Below, in pieces: positions 33,857-44,156 of a stretch of DNA of 64,000 bases; position 1 is the stretch's first letter; each line of letters starts with the position of its first letter. A program made the translations under genes and the position numbers. This DNA is from Negadavirga shengliensis (GTDB lineage Bacteria; Bacteroidota; Bacteroidia; Cytophagales; Cyclobacteriaceae): NCBI RefSeq assembly GCF_042652345.1, contig NZ_JBHSJJ010000023.1, positions 1 to 64,000 of the forward strand, given 5' to 3'. Under the pieces are notes generated by a model. It saw only the letters and a list, made by a program, of their open reading frames with translations, was not told the origin of the DNA and searched no databases.

Positions 33857-34813
33857 ATGGAAAATCTAAAAATAGCGACTGCCCAATTTGAAAACAAAAG
33901 CGGTGATAAAAACCATAACCTGGAGATCATCAACCGGATGGCCAAGCAAGCGGCTGATGAAGGTGCTGACGTGATCGCTTTTCATGAATGTTCTATTACC
34001 GGGTACACCTTTGCGAGGAACCTCAGTAAATCCCAGTTGCTGCAGTTGTCGGAATACGTGCCGGAAGGTCCCAGCGTAGAAAAACTCCGGGAAATTGCGG
34101 CCGCCCATGACATCATCGTTTTGGCTGGGTTATTTGAAAGAGACCGGGAAGAAAACATCTACAAGGCGTATGTATGTGTGGACAAAAACGGCTTGGTAGC
34201 CAAGCACCATAAACTGCATCCCTTCATCAATCCTCACATCACTCCCGGAAAAGGGTATTGCCTATTCGAGATCAAGGGATGGCAATGTGGCATTTTGATC
34301 TGTTATGACAACAACATCATCGAAAATGTCCGGGCCACCAGCCTGTTGGGCGCGGATATCATTTTTATGCCCCATGTCACCATGTGTACCCCGTCTACCA
34401 GACCGGGAGCCGGGTTCGTGGATCCGGCGTTATGGGAAAACAGAGAAAAAGACCCCACTTCATTGAGATTGGAGTTTGATGGGATGAAAGGCCGGGCATG
34501 GCTGATGAAATGGCTCCCGGCAAGGGCCTATGACAATGCGATTTACGCGGTCTTTTCCAATCCGATCGGCATGGATGACGATCAATTGAAAAACGGGTGT
34601 TCGATGATCCTGGATCCTTTTGGGGATATTATCGCTGAATGCAGGAAGCTGGGGGATGACCTGGCCGTGGCTACGATCACACCTGAAAAGCTCACGCAGG
34701 CAGGAGGGCACAGGTATAAAAAAGCCAGGAGGCCGAAGCTTTACAGGGAAATTATCGGACAGAGTCACACGCCGGAGCAAAAGGTGGTCTGGCTGGACAA
34801 ACAATCTTCTTAA
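33857..34813 (+). CDS. Carbon-nitrogen hydrolase (nitrilase superfamily)
   Basis: 318 residues. Glu in FHECSITGYTF, Lys in KHHKLHPF and Cys in GILICYDNN are the E-K-C triad. Substrate specificity within the superfamily (amidase, N-carbamoyl hydrolase, nitrilase) cannot be told by eye. The NUDIX gene follows 8 bases later, so they are probably co-transcribed. The ATG 33857 follows a five-codon frame of the repeat terminal ATG; 33852 is out of frame. Confidence 0.85.
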   Translation: MENLKIATAQFENKSGDKNHNLEIINRMAKQAADEGADVIAFHECSITGYTFARNLSKSQLLQLSEYVPEGPSVEKLREIAAAHDIIVLAGLFERDREENIYKAYVCVDKNGLVAKHHKLHPFINPHITPGKGYCLFEIKGWQCGILICYDNNIIENVRATSLLGADIIFMPHVTMCTPSTRPGAGFVDPALWENREKDPTSLRLEFDGMKGRAWLMKWLPARAYDNAIYAVFSNPIGMDDDQLKNGCSMILDPFGDIIAECRKLGDDLAVATITPEKLTQAGGHRYKKARRPKLYREIIGQSHTPEQKVVWLDKQSS

Positions 34814-34821
34814 AACCGTCA

Positions 34822-35256
34822 GTGGTAAATGAAAAAGACCTAATGGACCATTTACTGGAATGTTTTTACAGAGTAAGCGTCAAAGCACTTGTGCTGGACG
34901 ATGGAGGAAGGTTCATGCTCGTCAAAGAGGACAACGGGCTTTGGGAATTGCCTGGGGGTGGATTGGACCACGGGGAAACCCCCCATGAAGCGCTCAAAAG
35001 GGAAATAAAAGAGGAAATGGGCCTGGAAACCCTTTACATAGCGGATCAACCTTGTTATTTTTTTACCTCACTAAACCCCAAAGGCGTATTCGTCGCCAAT
35101 GTTCTTTATGAAACCCGGTTGGCCGGTTTAAATTTCATCCCGTCAACTGAATGCACAGAAATCAGGTTTTTTTCTGCAACAGAGGCGCTTGATGAAAACC
35201 ATCTTTATCCCAATGTGGAAAAATTTGCGCGCATCTATTCATACGGGCCCGGATAA
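34822..35256 (+). CDS. NUDIX hydrolase
   Basis: 144 residues. The Nudix box starts GGGLDHGETPHEALKREIK and continues EEMGL, fitting Gx5Ex7REUxEExGU, so it hydrolyses a nucleoside diphosphate linked to another group, needing Mg2+. An N-terminal helix (DLMDHLLECF) precedes the fold. GTG at 34822 is used, because the nearby ATG at 34829 is out of frame; ATG 34843 is an alternative. It overlaps no gene but follows the nitrilase gene by 8 bases. Confidence 0.8.
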   Translation: MVNEKDLMDHLLECFYRVSVKALVLDDGGRFMLVKEDNGLWELPGGGLDHGETPHEALKREIKEEMGLETLYIADQPCYFFTSLNPKGVFVANVLYETRLAGLNFIPSTECTEIRFFSATEALDENHLYPNVEKFARIYSYGPG

Positions 35257-35355
35257 TGGGTGGGAAAGCTGTCTTAATGCCGCCGACATGTCAAGCCATA
35301 CCCCGTTTTTGTTTCCATAACATGCAGTTTGATGTCAATGGCAGGCTTTATCGGA

Positions 35356-36342
35356 TCAAAAATGAGCCACCAAAGAATGGGTGGTAGCTTCTAAAATATC
35401 AAAAGCGTTTTCCGCCATAACGTTTTCGGTATCCAAAGTGGGGTTTACTTCAACGATTTCCCAGCAGCATACCCGTTTGTCTTTGATCAGTTCTGTATTC
35501 AAGTCTATGGCTTCATCCACCAATAATCCACCGGGGACAGGTGTGCCGGTACCCAGGGAAATGGTGGTGTCCAGACTGTCCACATCAAATGAGATGTAAA
35601 TTTGATCACAGTCCTTTAAATGTTCCAGGGCCTGTTGGGCAATGCTGCTTACCCCTTTTTCCCGCAGCTCACCAATGGAAAAATTTTTGATTCCGAATTG
35701 TTGAATCAAATAATTTTCCGGCTTTTCGGTATCCCTTACCCCGATGAAAACAAGGTCGTTCGGCAGAATTTTGGGAGATCTACCTCCAATCGCTTTTATT
35801 TTTTCCCAGTAAGCTACTGTACCGGGAAGTGGATCATTGATGCGGCAATCCAGGTTATCAAAACCCAGGCACATAGCCAGGGGCATGCCGTGCATGTTTC
35901 CCGAGGGGGTGGTGTACGGGCTATGCAGATCGGCGTGCGCATCAATCCAGATGACCCCCAGTCTTTTTTCTGGGTGGGCTCCCTTTATGCCCATGATGGT
36001 TCCCGCGGCGGTAGCGTGATCACCGGCCAAAATGATGGGAAACTTTCTCTTCTGCCGTAATTCCCTGACAGCCACATATACGTTGTGGATAACTTCGAAT
36101 ACCCCATCAATGTAGTTGGCATAGGGATGCTGGTTGTCCCGCCACAGGTAATTGTTGGCATCCGGCACGTTGATAGGATCAAACCGGCTGAAGAAGTTGG
36201 ATTTTTTGTCGAGGCTGGCCACTTTCAATGCATCTACCCCCAGGCTGGCTCCCCGGGTACCCGCCGCCAGCTCAGACCTGACTTCCACCAATTTGATATC
36301 TCTCATGGGTTTATTTCCATATTTTACCAGTGCAAAATTCAC
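35356..36342 (-). CDS. Arginase/agmatinase-family ureohydrolase
   Basis: 328 residues. Metal-binding motifs GDHATAAGT, DAHADLHS and SFDVDSLD of the ureohydrolase fold with two Mn ions. The N-terminus MNFALVKYGNKPMRDIKLVE allows a second start (MRDIK at 36306), which fits family proteins starting IKLVEVRSELAAGTRGAS. It hydrolyses arginine, agmatine or a formimidoyl compound; the SELGAGTRG-like start is typical of arginases. It is divergent from the aminotransferase gene. Confidence 0.8.
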   Translation of the reverse strand: MNFALVKYGNKPMRDIKLVEVRSELAAGTRGASLGVDALKVASLDKKSNFFSRFDPINVPDANNYLWRDNQHPYANYIDGVFEVIHNVYVAVRELRQKRKFPIILAGDHATAAGTIMGIKGAHPEKRLGVIWIDAHADLHSPYTTPSGNMHGMPLAMCLGFDNLDCRINDPLPGTVAYWEKIKAIGGRSPKILPNDLVFIGVRDTEKPENYLIQQFGIKNFSIGELREKGVSSIAQQALEHLKDCDQIYISFDVDSLDTTISLGTGTPVPGGLLVDEAIDLNTELIKDKRVCCWEIVEVNPTLDTENVMAENAFDILEATTHSLVAHF

Positions 36343-36494
36343 TTATTTCCCTGAATCCGGCAAATAAATAAGGGTACATTGAATATTGCCGTTGATAGAA
36401 TGTTTGTTGTAATGATCGGGATTATGCTTTATTTTTAAAAATTGGGGCGAGTTGATGGTTCAACTTGCGTTTCCCTTCACTTATTTCTTCTGTC

Positions 36495-37832
36495 ATGAAC
36501 CGTTCCAATTCCCGCAGATCCTTTATTAAAAGAGGTACCGCCTTGATGGGGGGTGCCTTTTCAGCATACAGCCTTTTCAACCAGCTATACGCGGCGGATT
36601 GGGAGGCAAAAAACCTCCAATATGCCGGGATTTCCGATCTGGAAATGGCGGAAAATGAAGATTATTGGTCCATGATCCAACAAGGGTATACCGCCAGCTC
36701 TTCCCCTGTCATGAATCTGAACAATGGGGGTGTGTCGCCGAGCCCGCTTGTGGTCCAACAGGCGGTGGAACGGTACAATCAGCTTTCCAACCAGGCGCCG
36801 TCCTATTACATGTGGCGGATCCTGGATCAGGGAAGGGAGCCGGTAAGAGAGAAACTGGCCTTGTTGGCGGGTTGTGATCCGGAAGAAGTGGCCATCAACA
36901 GAAATGCCACGGAAGCGCTCAATACCGTAATTTACGGTTTGGACCTCCAAAAAGGAGACGAGGTGATAGGCTCCAAGCAGGATTATCCCAATATGATGCA
37001 GGCCTGGCATCAAAGAGCCCAAAGGGAGGGAATTGTATACAAGCAGCTGCTTTTCGATTTTCCTATAGAGGATGATGACACCATCGTGGCCGCATACAGG
37101 GAAGCCATCAGCCCCAAAACCAAAATCATCCATGTCACCCATGTGATCAACTGGGTAGGTCAGATCATGCCGGTAAAAAAAATCTGCCGGATGGCCCATG
37201 AACACGGAATTGAGGTGATTGTGGACGGTGCACACTCCTTTGGATTGTTGGATTTCAAAATTCCGGACCTGGAAGGGGATTATTTTGGCACCAGTCTCCA
37301 TAAATATCTGTCAGCACCTATCGGAACAGGTATGTTGTGGGTCAAAAAAGAAAAGATTGGTAAAATCTGGCCACTGCTCTGCAATGGTGATCCGAAAAGT
37401 ACAGATATCCGAAAGTTTGAAACTTTGGGGACCAGAAGTTTTCCGCTGGAACAGGGGATAGGGGAAGCCCTGAATTTTCACAATGGAATAGGTGCCAAAA
37501 GAAAAGAGGAAAGAATACGTTTTCTGAAAAATTATTGGGCCGAAAAGGCCGTCAAGATTCCGGGTGTCCGTATCCATACCTCGCTGAAGCCGGAGTACAG
37601 CTGCGCCATTGCCGGCGTATCCCTGGAAAATATGACGCCCCAAAGGTTGGAACAAAACCTGTTGGCCAGGTTTAAAATCCATACTTCTCCTATAAGTTAT
37701 GAAAACATCCACTGTGTGAGGGTCTCTCCCCATGTATATACCCGGTTGGCTGACCTGGACAAATTGGTTGGTGCTTTGACCATATTGGCGGAAAAACATG
37801 ATCCGCGCGACTTGGAAAAGCAGGGAGTCTGA
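36495..37832 (+). CDS. Tat-exported class V aminotransferase-family protein
   Basis: 445 residues. Tat signal SRRSFIKRGTALMGGAFSAY. PLP fold of the class V (isopenicillin-epimerase or cysteine-desulfurase-like) type: VAINRNATEALNTVIYGL, VIVDGAHSFG and PLP Lys in GTSLHKYLSAPIGTGML. Bacteroidota encode such exported PLP proteins with unknown substrate. A start 30 bases upstream is possible, but the Tat motif fits ATG 36495. The flavoprotein gene is next, in the same direction. Confidence 0.8.
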   Translation: MNRSNSRRSFIKRGTALMGGAFSAYSLFNQLYAADWEAKNLQYAGISDLEMAENEDYWSMIQQGYTASSSPVMNLNNGGVSPSPLVVQQAVERYNQLSNQAPSYYMWRILDQGREPVREKLALLAGCDPEEVAINRNATEALNTVIYGLDLQKGDEVIGSKQDYPNMMQAWHQRAQREGIVYKQLLFDFPIEDDDTIVAAYREAISPKTKIIHVTHVINWVGQIMPVKKICRMAHEHGIEVIVDGAHSFGLLDFKIPDLEGDYFGTSLHKYLSAPIGTGMLWVKKEKIGKIWPLLCNGDPKSTDIRKFETLGTRSFPLEQGIGEALNFHNGIGAKRKEERIRFLKNYWAEKAVKIPGVRIHTSLKPEYSCAIAGVSLENMTPQRLEQNLLARFKIHTSPISYENIHCVRVSPHVYTRLADLDKLVGALTILAEKHDPRDLEKQGV

Positions 37833-37903
37833 ACAAAATTCTTGTCGATCTTGGTTTTGGAAGAGTAATTGTTGTTATCCTTGTGGGTAAATGTAGGAAA
37901 AGT

Positions 37904-39319
37904 ATGTCCAATTATGATGCAGTGGTAGTGGGCTCAGGGCCAAATGGATTGGCAGCGGCTATTGTTTTGCAACAAAAAGGCTTGAAAGTACTTTTGGTTG
38001 AAGGCAAGGATACCCTAGGGGGAGGAATGAGGACTTTGGAACTTACCTTGCCCGGTTTTAAACACGACGTATGTTCTGCCGTGCATCCTTTGGCTGTTGC
38101 TGCCCCCTTTTTTAAATCCCTTCCCTTAAAAAAATACGGGCTGGAATATATACAGCCGGAAGTATTGGCCGCGCACCCTTTTGAGGACGGGACTTCAGCA
38201 GCGTTATATACTTCCCTGGAGAAAACCGCCTCTGGTCTCGGGGCGGATAGCAACGCCTACCTGGATCTTATGGGGCCCATCGTGGAGGACTGGGAAAACC
38301 TGTCGGCCGATATACTGGCTCCTTTGAGGTTTCCCAAGAAGCCAATGGGGTTTAGCCGGTTTGGATGGAAAGCCATTAAGCCGGCCACGGCCCTAGCCGG
38401 GACTTTTAAGGAGCATAAGACCAAGGGGCTTTGGGCAGGAATGGCGGCCCACGGCATACAGCCTTTGGATAATTGGGCCACTTCAGCCATTGCCCTGGTT
38501 TTGTTGGCTTCCGGTCATGCAAGAGGCTGGCCCGTGGCCAAAGGAGGTTCAAATGCTCTTGCAGAAGCTTTGGCGGCGTATTTCAAAGCGTTGGGCGGAG
38601 AGATACATACGGGGTGGATGGTCAAGACGATCGATGAACTGCCTGCTGCAACGGCCGTGTTGTTGGATGTCGGGCCCAGGCAGTTGATGGATATTGCAGG
38701 CAAACGGTTTTCGCCTTTGTATCGGTGGCAATTAAACAGGTACAGGTATGGTATGGGTGTTTTTAAGGCTGATTTTGCCTTAGACGGGCCTATCCCCTGG
38801 CAGGCTCCCGAACCGACTCAGGCGGGCACAGTTCATTTAGGCGGTTCCCTGGAAAGCATTGCCCATGCAGAATCCGTGATCTGGAAAGGCCGTTATACGG
38901 ATAACCCCTATATGTTGGTGGCACAGCAAAGCCTCTTTGACGATACCAGGGCGCCTGAAGGCATGCATACGGTTTGGGCATATTGTCATGTTCCCGCCGG
39001 ATCCACCAGAGACCTGATACCGGTAATGGAAAACCAAATTGAAAAATACGCACCGGGATTTAAAAAAAGAATAGTGGGAAAACATGCTTTCAATGCCCTG
39101 GATATGGAAGCATATAATCCCAATTATATCGGCGGGGATATCAATGCAGGGGTACAGGACCTCACTCAGATTTTTACCAGGCCTGCGCTCAGACTGTCTC
39201 CTTACCGGACTTCCGCGAAGGGAATTTATATCTGCTCTTCTTCCACTCCTCCTGGCGGCGGCGTTCACGGCATGTGTGGGTACCATGCTGCGCAGCGGGT
39301 TTTGAAGGATCTTTTTTAA
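37904..39319 (+). CDS. Phytoene-desaturase-like FAD oxidoreductase
   Basis: 471 residues. The FAD-binding start VVVGSGPNGLAAAIVLQQKG is followed by LGGGMRTLELTLPGFKHDVC, and the C-terminal IYICSSSTPPGGGVHGMCGY is the final FAD/membrane motif of the carotenoid-oxidase/CrtI-like group. Likely catalyses desaturation or oxidation of a hydrophobic substrate; not assigned to carotenoids, since no other crt gene is near. ATG 37904 is preferred over a start 21 bases upstream. Confidence 0.8.
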   Translation: MSNYDAVVVGSGPNGLAAAIVLQQKGLKVLLVEGKDTLGGGMRTLELTLPGFKHDVCSAVHPLAVAAPFFKSLPLKKYGLEYIQPEVLAAHPFEDGTSAALYTSLEKTASGLGADSNAYLDLMGPIVEDWENLSADILAPLRFPKKPMGFSRFGWKAIKPATALAGTFKEHKTKGLWAGMAAHGIQPLDNWATSAIALVLLASGHARGWPVAKGGSNALAEALAAYFKALGGEIHTGWMVKTIDELPAATAVLLDVGPRQLMDIAGKRFSPLYRWQLNRYRYGMGVFKADFALDGPIPWQAPEPTQAGTVHLGGSLESIAHAESVIWKGRYTDNPYMLVAQQSLFDDTRAPEGMHTVWAYCHVPAGSTRDLIPVMENQIEKYAPGFKKRIVGKHAFNALDMEAYNPNYIGGDINAGVQDLTQIFTRPALRLSPYRTSAKGIYICSSSTPPGGGVHGMCGYHAAQRVLKDLF

Positions 39320-39594
39320 CTTTCGATTCGATTTTGTCCTGGTTTTGTTTGGTTCACCGCAAAAACGCTCAGGAATAATTCCACCCGCTAGGCGGGTTTT
39401 TGCCCCTGTTTAAAATCTTCGATAATCAGGGTTGAGTTCAGGTCAATAGGAGCTTGGAACTGAAAAGGGAGGTGGGGAAAGACACTTTCTAAATAATTTT
39501 ATTTTTAAAAAAACTGAATTGACTATATTGCACCATTGTTTTTCACTGAAGGCCATTAAGCGTTGACAAACCTAAACCCATTAAATAATATTAC
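39320..39594. other. Intergenic before the xylose genes
   Basis: 275 bases with no gene. The sequence ends with T- and A-rich tracts (TTTTATTTTTAAAAAAACTG, then TTGACTATATTG) where a promoter for the transporter operon probably lies. No clear operator palindrome is visible. Confidence 0.4.
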
Positions 39595-41238
39595 ATGAAT
39601 TTTACCGCCTTAGACCTGACTATCTTTATTGGGTACTGCCTGTTGATCATCCTGCTTGGTTATATTGTTTCCAGGGAGAAAAAGGGGCACATCAAAGATT
39701 CCAATGATTACTTTCTTGCCAGCAAAGCCCTCCCTTGGTGGGCAGTCGGCGCTTCCTTGATTGCATCCAACATTTCCGCTGAGCAGTTCATAGGCATGTC
39801 CGGATCCGGTTTTGCATTGGGGCTGGCCATCTCCACCTACGAATGGATGGCTGCTGCCACGCTCATTATAGTGGCTATTTTCTTTCTCCCCGTTTACCTT
39901 AAAGAGGGAATCAGTACCATGCCGCAGTTTCTGTTGAAACGCTATGATAGCCGCGTGAGAACGGTGATGGCTGTATTTTGGTTGTTGGTCTATGTATTTG
40001 TGAACCTTACTTCCGTATTATATTTGGGAGCCCTTAGTCTGGACACCATACTTGGTGTTCCTCTTGGCTACGGGATCACCGGTTTGGCGGTTTTTGCGAT
40101 GCTGTATTCCATCTATGGTGGACTTAAAGCCGTAGCCTGGACCGATGTGGTGCAGGTTTTCTTTTTGGTGGTGGGTGGTTTGGCTACGACCTATCTGGCA
40201 CTTTCCATGGTAGGTGAGGGCAATGTCCTGTCCGGATTTACCACATTGTTGTCTGAGGCGCCTTCCCATTTTAAAATGATCATTCAGGAAGGGGAAATGA
40301 TGATTCCGGATGGCAGCGGGGGTGTAAGGGATGCTTATCTGGATCTCCCGGGCATCAGTGTTTTAATTGGCGGTATGTGGGTGATCAATCTCAATTATTG
40401 GGGTTTTAACCAGTACATTACCCAAAGGGCATTGGCAGCCAAATCTCTGAATGAAGCCCAAAAAGGGATGGTTTTCGCCGGGTTTCTTAAACTCTTGATG
40501 CCTTTGATCGTGGTTATCCCGGGGATAGCGGCTTATGTGATTGTCAAAGAGGGAATGGACGTTGGCTTTATTTCATCCATGACCGATCCCGAATCGGGTA
40601 TCATCAAATCAGACAGGGCTTATCCGACTTTGTTGCAGCTGTTGCCTACAGGGCTTAAGGGCCTGGCATTTGCGGCTTTGACGGCTGCCATTGTATCCTC
40701 ATTGGCCTCTATGGCCAATAGTACCTCTACGATCTTCACGTTGGATATCTATAAGAACTTTTTTGACGAAAACGCATCAGAAAAGAAACAGGTAAGGGTA
40801 GGCCGGATTACCGCCGTGTTGGCCTTTGTCATTGCAGCGGTCGTGGCTCCTGCGCTCAGGCAGCTGGATCAAGCCTTCCAGTATATCCAGGAATATACGG
40901 GATTTATATCCCCCGGCGTGTTTGCCATTTTTGTGTTTGGATTTTTCTGGAAAAAAACCACCGCCAATGCAGCGCTCACTGCAGCGGCTTTGACCATTCC
41001 GCTTTCTACAGCATTTAAATTCCTTACTCCCGGTCTGCCTTTCATAGACAGAATGGGTATCGTGTTCCTTATCATTTCTGCCGTAATCATAGCTGTGAGC
41101 CTTTATGAAGGCAAAGGTAAAGATCATCCAAAAGGAATAGAGATTACCAAAGACCTGTTTACCACCAGCACCAAATTCAAGATTGGGGCGACCCTGATCG
41201 CAGGGATTCTTGCCGCTTTATATATTGTTTTTTGGTAG
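39595..41238 (+). CDS. Sodium:solute symporter (SSS family), probable sugar importer
   Basis: 547 residues with about 13-14 membrane helices: LDLTIFIGYCLLIILLGYIV at the start, NDYFLASKALPWWAVGASLI (SSS signature region), then TSVLYLGALSLDTILGVPLG and a C-terminal helix GATLIAGILAALYIVFW. It belongs to the vSGLT-like sugar subgroup by the SNISAEQFIGMSGSG motif. It is the first gene before xylulokinase and xylose isomerase, so xylose with Na+ is the likely cargo. Confidence 0.85.
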   Translation: MNFTALDLTIFIGYCLLIILLGYIVSREKKGHIKDSNDYFLASKALPWWAVGASLIASNISAEQFIGMSGSGFALGLAISTYEWMAAATLIIVAIFFLPVYLKEGISTMPQFLLKRYDSRVRTVMAVFWLLVYVFVNLTSVLYLGALSLDTILGVPLGYGITGLAVFAMLYSIYGGLKAVAWTDVVQVFFLVVGGLATTYLALSMVGEGNVLSGFTTLLSEAPSHFKMIIQEGEMMIPDGSGGVRDAYLDLPGISVLIGGMWVINLNYWGFNQYITQRALAAKSLNEAQKGMVFAGFLKLLMPLIVVIPGIAAYVIVKEGMDVGFISSMTDPESGIIKSDRAYPTLLQLLPTGLKGLAFAALTAAIVSSLASMANSTSTIFTLDIYKNFFDENASEKKQVRVGRITAVLAFVIAAVVAPALRQLDQAFQYIQEYTGFISPGVFAIFVFGFFWKKTTANAALTAAALTIPLSTAFKFLTPGLPFIDRMGIVFLIISAVIIAVSLYEGKGKDHPKGIEITKDLFTTSTKFKIGATLIAGILAALYIVFW

Positions 41239-41259
41239 TAAAATAACCTCCCCTGAATA

Positions 41260-42750
41260 ATGAGACAGTTACTTATTGGATATGATGTCGGCAGTTCTTC
41301 TGTCAAAACCACTTTATTGAATGCGGAAACCGGAAAAGTTCTGACTTCGGTGGGTCTGCCAAAGGAGGAAATGGCCATCCAATCCCCCCACAGGGACTGG
41401 GCAGAGCAGGACCCGGATACCTGGTGGAAATATATTGTGGAAACCACCCAAAAGGTAGTGGCGGAAGCGGGTATCAAAAAAGGGGAAGTCAAAGGGATAG
41501 GCATTTCTTATCAGATGCACGGCCTGGTGTTGGTGGACAAGCATTACCAGGTTATCCGGCCCTCCATTATCTGGTGTGACAGCCGGGCAGTGGACATCGG
41601 CAACGAAGCTTTTTCTGCCTTGGGAAGTGAATATTGTCTTTCCCATCTTTTAAATTCTCCGGGTAATTTCACAGCCTCCAAACTTAAATGGGTAAAGGAA
41701 AACGAAAAGGAGAACTACAAGCGGATCCACAAGATGATGCTCCCGGGAGATTATATCGCCATGAAACTGACCGGTGAAGTTTTAACTTCGGAAACAGGCC
41801 TGTCGGAGGGTGTTTTTTGGGATTTTCTGGAAAACGGCGTGTCTTCCCGGCTGCTGGACCATTATGGGCTGGATGCAGGTTACCTTGCAGATGCTGTGCC
41901 TTCTTTTAGTCCACAAGGCACCCTCCAAAAAGAAATAGCAGAAAAACTGGGCTTGGAAGCGGGAATACCTGTTACCTATCGGGCAGGGGATCAACCCAAC
42001 AACGCCTTTTCCCTCAATGTCTTGGAAGAAGGCGAGCTTGCTACCACGGCGGGGACATCCGGTACCGTATATGGGGTAAGTGTCAGGCCGGTGTATGATC
42101 CCGCCTCCAGGGTCAATACATTTGTCCACGTGAACCATACCGCTTCTGATCCAAGATACGGGGTGCTGCTTTGTGTGAACGGCACCGGGATTTTGAACAG
42201 TTGGCTCAAAAAACTGATTGGGGGAAATTCCATTGACTATGCGCAAATGAATGAATGGGCGGCAGAAGTGCCGATAGGCGCTGAGGGCCTCAACTTTATC
42301 CCGTTTGGTAACGGAGCGGAGAGAATCATGGAAAACCGGCAGGTGGACGCGCATCTTTCAGGGTTAAATCTGCTCAAGCACGATAAGCGGCATGTGCTGA
42401 GGGCAGGACAGGAGGGGATCGTAGCGGCCTTGACCTATGGCTTCAATATTATGAAAAACATGGGGCTTAACCTCAATACCGTGAAAGCAGGGAAGGCAAA
42501 TATGTTCCTCAGTCCTTTGTTCAGGGAAGCTTTTGTCAACATGAACGATGTGACTTTAGAGCTTTATGATACGGACGGCTCACAGGGTGCGGCAAGAGGA
42601 GCCGGTATTGGAGCCGGAATCTATACCGATGCCAAAGAGGCGTTTGTGGGCCTTGAGAAAATCGACACCTTTCATCCTGATCCAAAGCTGAAAGAAGCCT
42701 ATCATGAGGTGTACCGGCGTTGGGAGAATTACCTCGGGAAGCTTCAATGA
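41260..42750 (+). CDS. xylB: Xylulokinase
   Basis: 496 residues, FGGY kinase family. The N-terminal LLIGYDVGSSSVKTTLLNAE binds ATP, YQMHGLVLVD and IIWCDSRAVD bind sugar, and TTAGTSGTVYGVSVRP is the glycine-rich loop. It phosphorylates xylulose with ATP before entry into the pentose-phosphate pathway. It follows the symporter with 21 bases between and precedes the isomerase gene by 53 bases. Confidence 0.9.
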   Translation: MRQLLIGYDVGSSSVKTTLLNAETGKVLTSVGLPKEEMAIQSPHRDWAEQDPDTWWKYIVETTQKVVAEAGIKKGEVKGIGISYQMHGLVLVDKHYQVIRPSIIWCDSRAVDIGNEAFSALGSEYCLSHLLNSPGNFTASKLKWVKENEKENYKRIHKMMLPGDYIAMKLTGEVLTSETGLSEGVFWDFLENGVSSRLLDHYGLDAGYLADAVPSFSPQGTLQKEIAEKLGLEAGIPVTYRAGDQPNNAFSLNVLEEGELATTAGTSGTVYGVSVRPVYDPASRVNTFVHVNHTASDPRYGVLLCVNGTGILNSWLKKLIGGNSIDYAQMNEWAAEVPIGAEGLNFIPFGNGAERIMENRQVDAHLSGLNLLKHDKRHVLRAGQEGIVAALTYGFNIMKNMGLNLNTVKAGKANMFLSPLFREAFVNMNDVTLELYDTDGSQGAARGAGIGAGIYTDAKEAFVGLEKIDTFHPDPKLKEAYHEVYRRWENYLGKLQ

Positions 42751-42803
42751 GGGCTGTATTGAAAGAAACTTATGTAACCTAAAAAATAAAAAACAGTAAA
42801 TCA

Positions 42804-44117
42804 ATGTCTAATACTTATTTTCCTAATATCGATAAAATCAAATTTGAAGGAAGGGACTCCCAAAATCCTTTGGCATTTAAATTTTATGACGAAAACCGGG
42901 TAATCGCCGGGAAGAGCATGAAAGACCATTTCCGGTTTGCGATCGCCTACTGGCATTCGTTCTGTGGAACAGGCAATGATCCGTTCGGCCCGGGAACCAT
43001 TGTCAGGGAGTGGGACAAATCTTCCGATCCAATCCAGCGGGCAAAGGACAAGATGGATGCGGCTTTTGAGTTTATCGGTAAGATCGGGGCGCCATTCTAT
43101 TGTTTCCATGATACTGACCTTATCGATGAAGGGGATACCGTGGAAGAATACGAGAAGAGAATGGGCATCATCGTGGAATATGCCAAGCAGAAGCAGCAGG
43201 AAACAGGCATCAAGCTGTTGTGGGGCACCGCCAACGTTTTCAGCAATCCCAGGTACATGAACGGGGCAGCCACTAATCCTGATTTTGACGTGGTGAGCCG
43301 TGCCGCCACACAGGTGAAAAATTCCATTGACGCCACGATTGCGCTTGGAGGAGAGAACTATGTGTTTTGGGGAGGCAGAGAGGGCTATATGTCCCTGCTC
43401 AACACCGACATGAAGAGGGAGACCGAACATTTGGCGCGGTTTCTGACCATGGCCAGAGATTACGGGAGAAAACAGGGGTTTAAAGGCACCTTTCTGATTG
43501 AACCCAAACCTATGGAACCCACCAAGCATCAGTATGATTATGACGCCGCTACGGTGATCGGGTTTCTCAGGCATTTTGGATTGGACAAAGACTTCAAGCT
43601 GAACCTGGAAGTAAACCACGCCACCCTGGCTGGACACACGTTTCAGCATGAGCTTCAGGTAGCTATGGATGCCGGACTTTTGGGAAGTATCGACGCCAAC
43701 AGAGGGGATTATCAAAATGGTTGGGATACTGACCAGTTTGCCATCAACCTCCAGGAACTGACAGAGGCGATGCTGGTCATTCTGCAAGGGGAGGGTTTTA
43801 CCACCGGCGGCGTGAATTTTGACGCCAAGATCAGGCGAAATTCCACAGACCTGGAGGATTTGTTTCATGCCCATGTAGGCAGTATGGATGCTTTTGCAAG
43901 AGGCCTGATCATCGCCAATGATGTTATGGAAAAGTCAGCTTATAAATCTTTGCGTAAATCGAGATATGCTTCTTTTGATTCCGGAAAGGGAAAGGACTTC
44001 GAGGATGGCAAGCTATCCTTTGAGGACCTAAGGTCTCATGCGTTGGAAATAGGCGAGCCGGCGCAAACAAGCGGTAAGCAGGAGATGTACGAAAATATCC
44101 TTAACCAGTACATATAA
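42804..44117 (+). CDS. xylA: Xylose isomerase
   Basis: 437 residues, typical length for the class II enzyme. The TIM barrel has FCFHDTDLIDE-type active His (FYCFHDTDL), VFWGGREGY and LIEPKPMEPTKHQYD, where Glu and Lys bind the metal and the sugar, then GSIDANRGD. It interconverts xylose and xylulose with Mg2+ or Mn2+. The gene ends in a shared terminator with the convergent reductase gene. Confidence 0.92.
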   Translation: MSNTYFPNIDKIKFEGRDSQNPLAFKFYDENRVIAGKSMKDHFRFAIAYWHSFCGTGNDPFGPGTIVREWDKSSDPIQRAKDKMDAAFEFIGKIGAPFYCFHDTDLIDEGDTVEEYEKRMGIIVEYAKQKQQETGIKLLWGTANVFSNPRYMNGAATNPDFDVVSRAATQVKNSIDATIALGGENYVFWGGREGYMSLLNTDMKRETEHLARFLTMARDYGRKQGFKGTFLIEPKPMEPTKHQYDYDAATVIGFLRHFGLDKDFKLNLEVNHATLAGHTFQHELQVAMDAGLLGSIDANRGDYQNGWDTDQFAINLQELTEAMLVILQGEGFTTGGVNFDAKIRRNSTDLEDLFHAHVGSMDAFARGLIIANDVMEKSAYKSLRKSRYASFDSGKGKDFEDGKLSFEDLRSHALEIGEPAQTSGKQEMYENILNQYI

Positions 44118-44156
44118 AACAAAAAAGAGGCTGATTATCAGCCTCTTTTTTGTTTT
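44116..44156. terminator. Bidirectional terminator between xylA and the tagaturonate reductase gene
   Basis: A long palindrome: AAAAAAGAGGCTGA, TTA loop, TCAGCCTCTTTTTT. It has A and T runs on both sides, so it can act on both strands. Its right edge overlaps the stop codon of the minus-strand gene. Confidence 0.85.

Noticed and set aside
39595..44117. SusC/SusD-type polysaccharide utilisation locus
   Set aside because: No TonB-dependent receptor or SusD-like gene is seen here or in the rest of the window; only an SSS symporter and cytoplasmic xylose genes are present.
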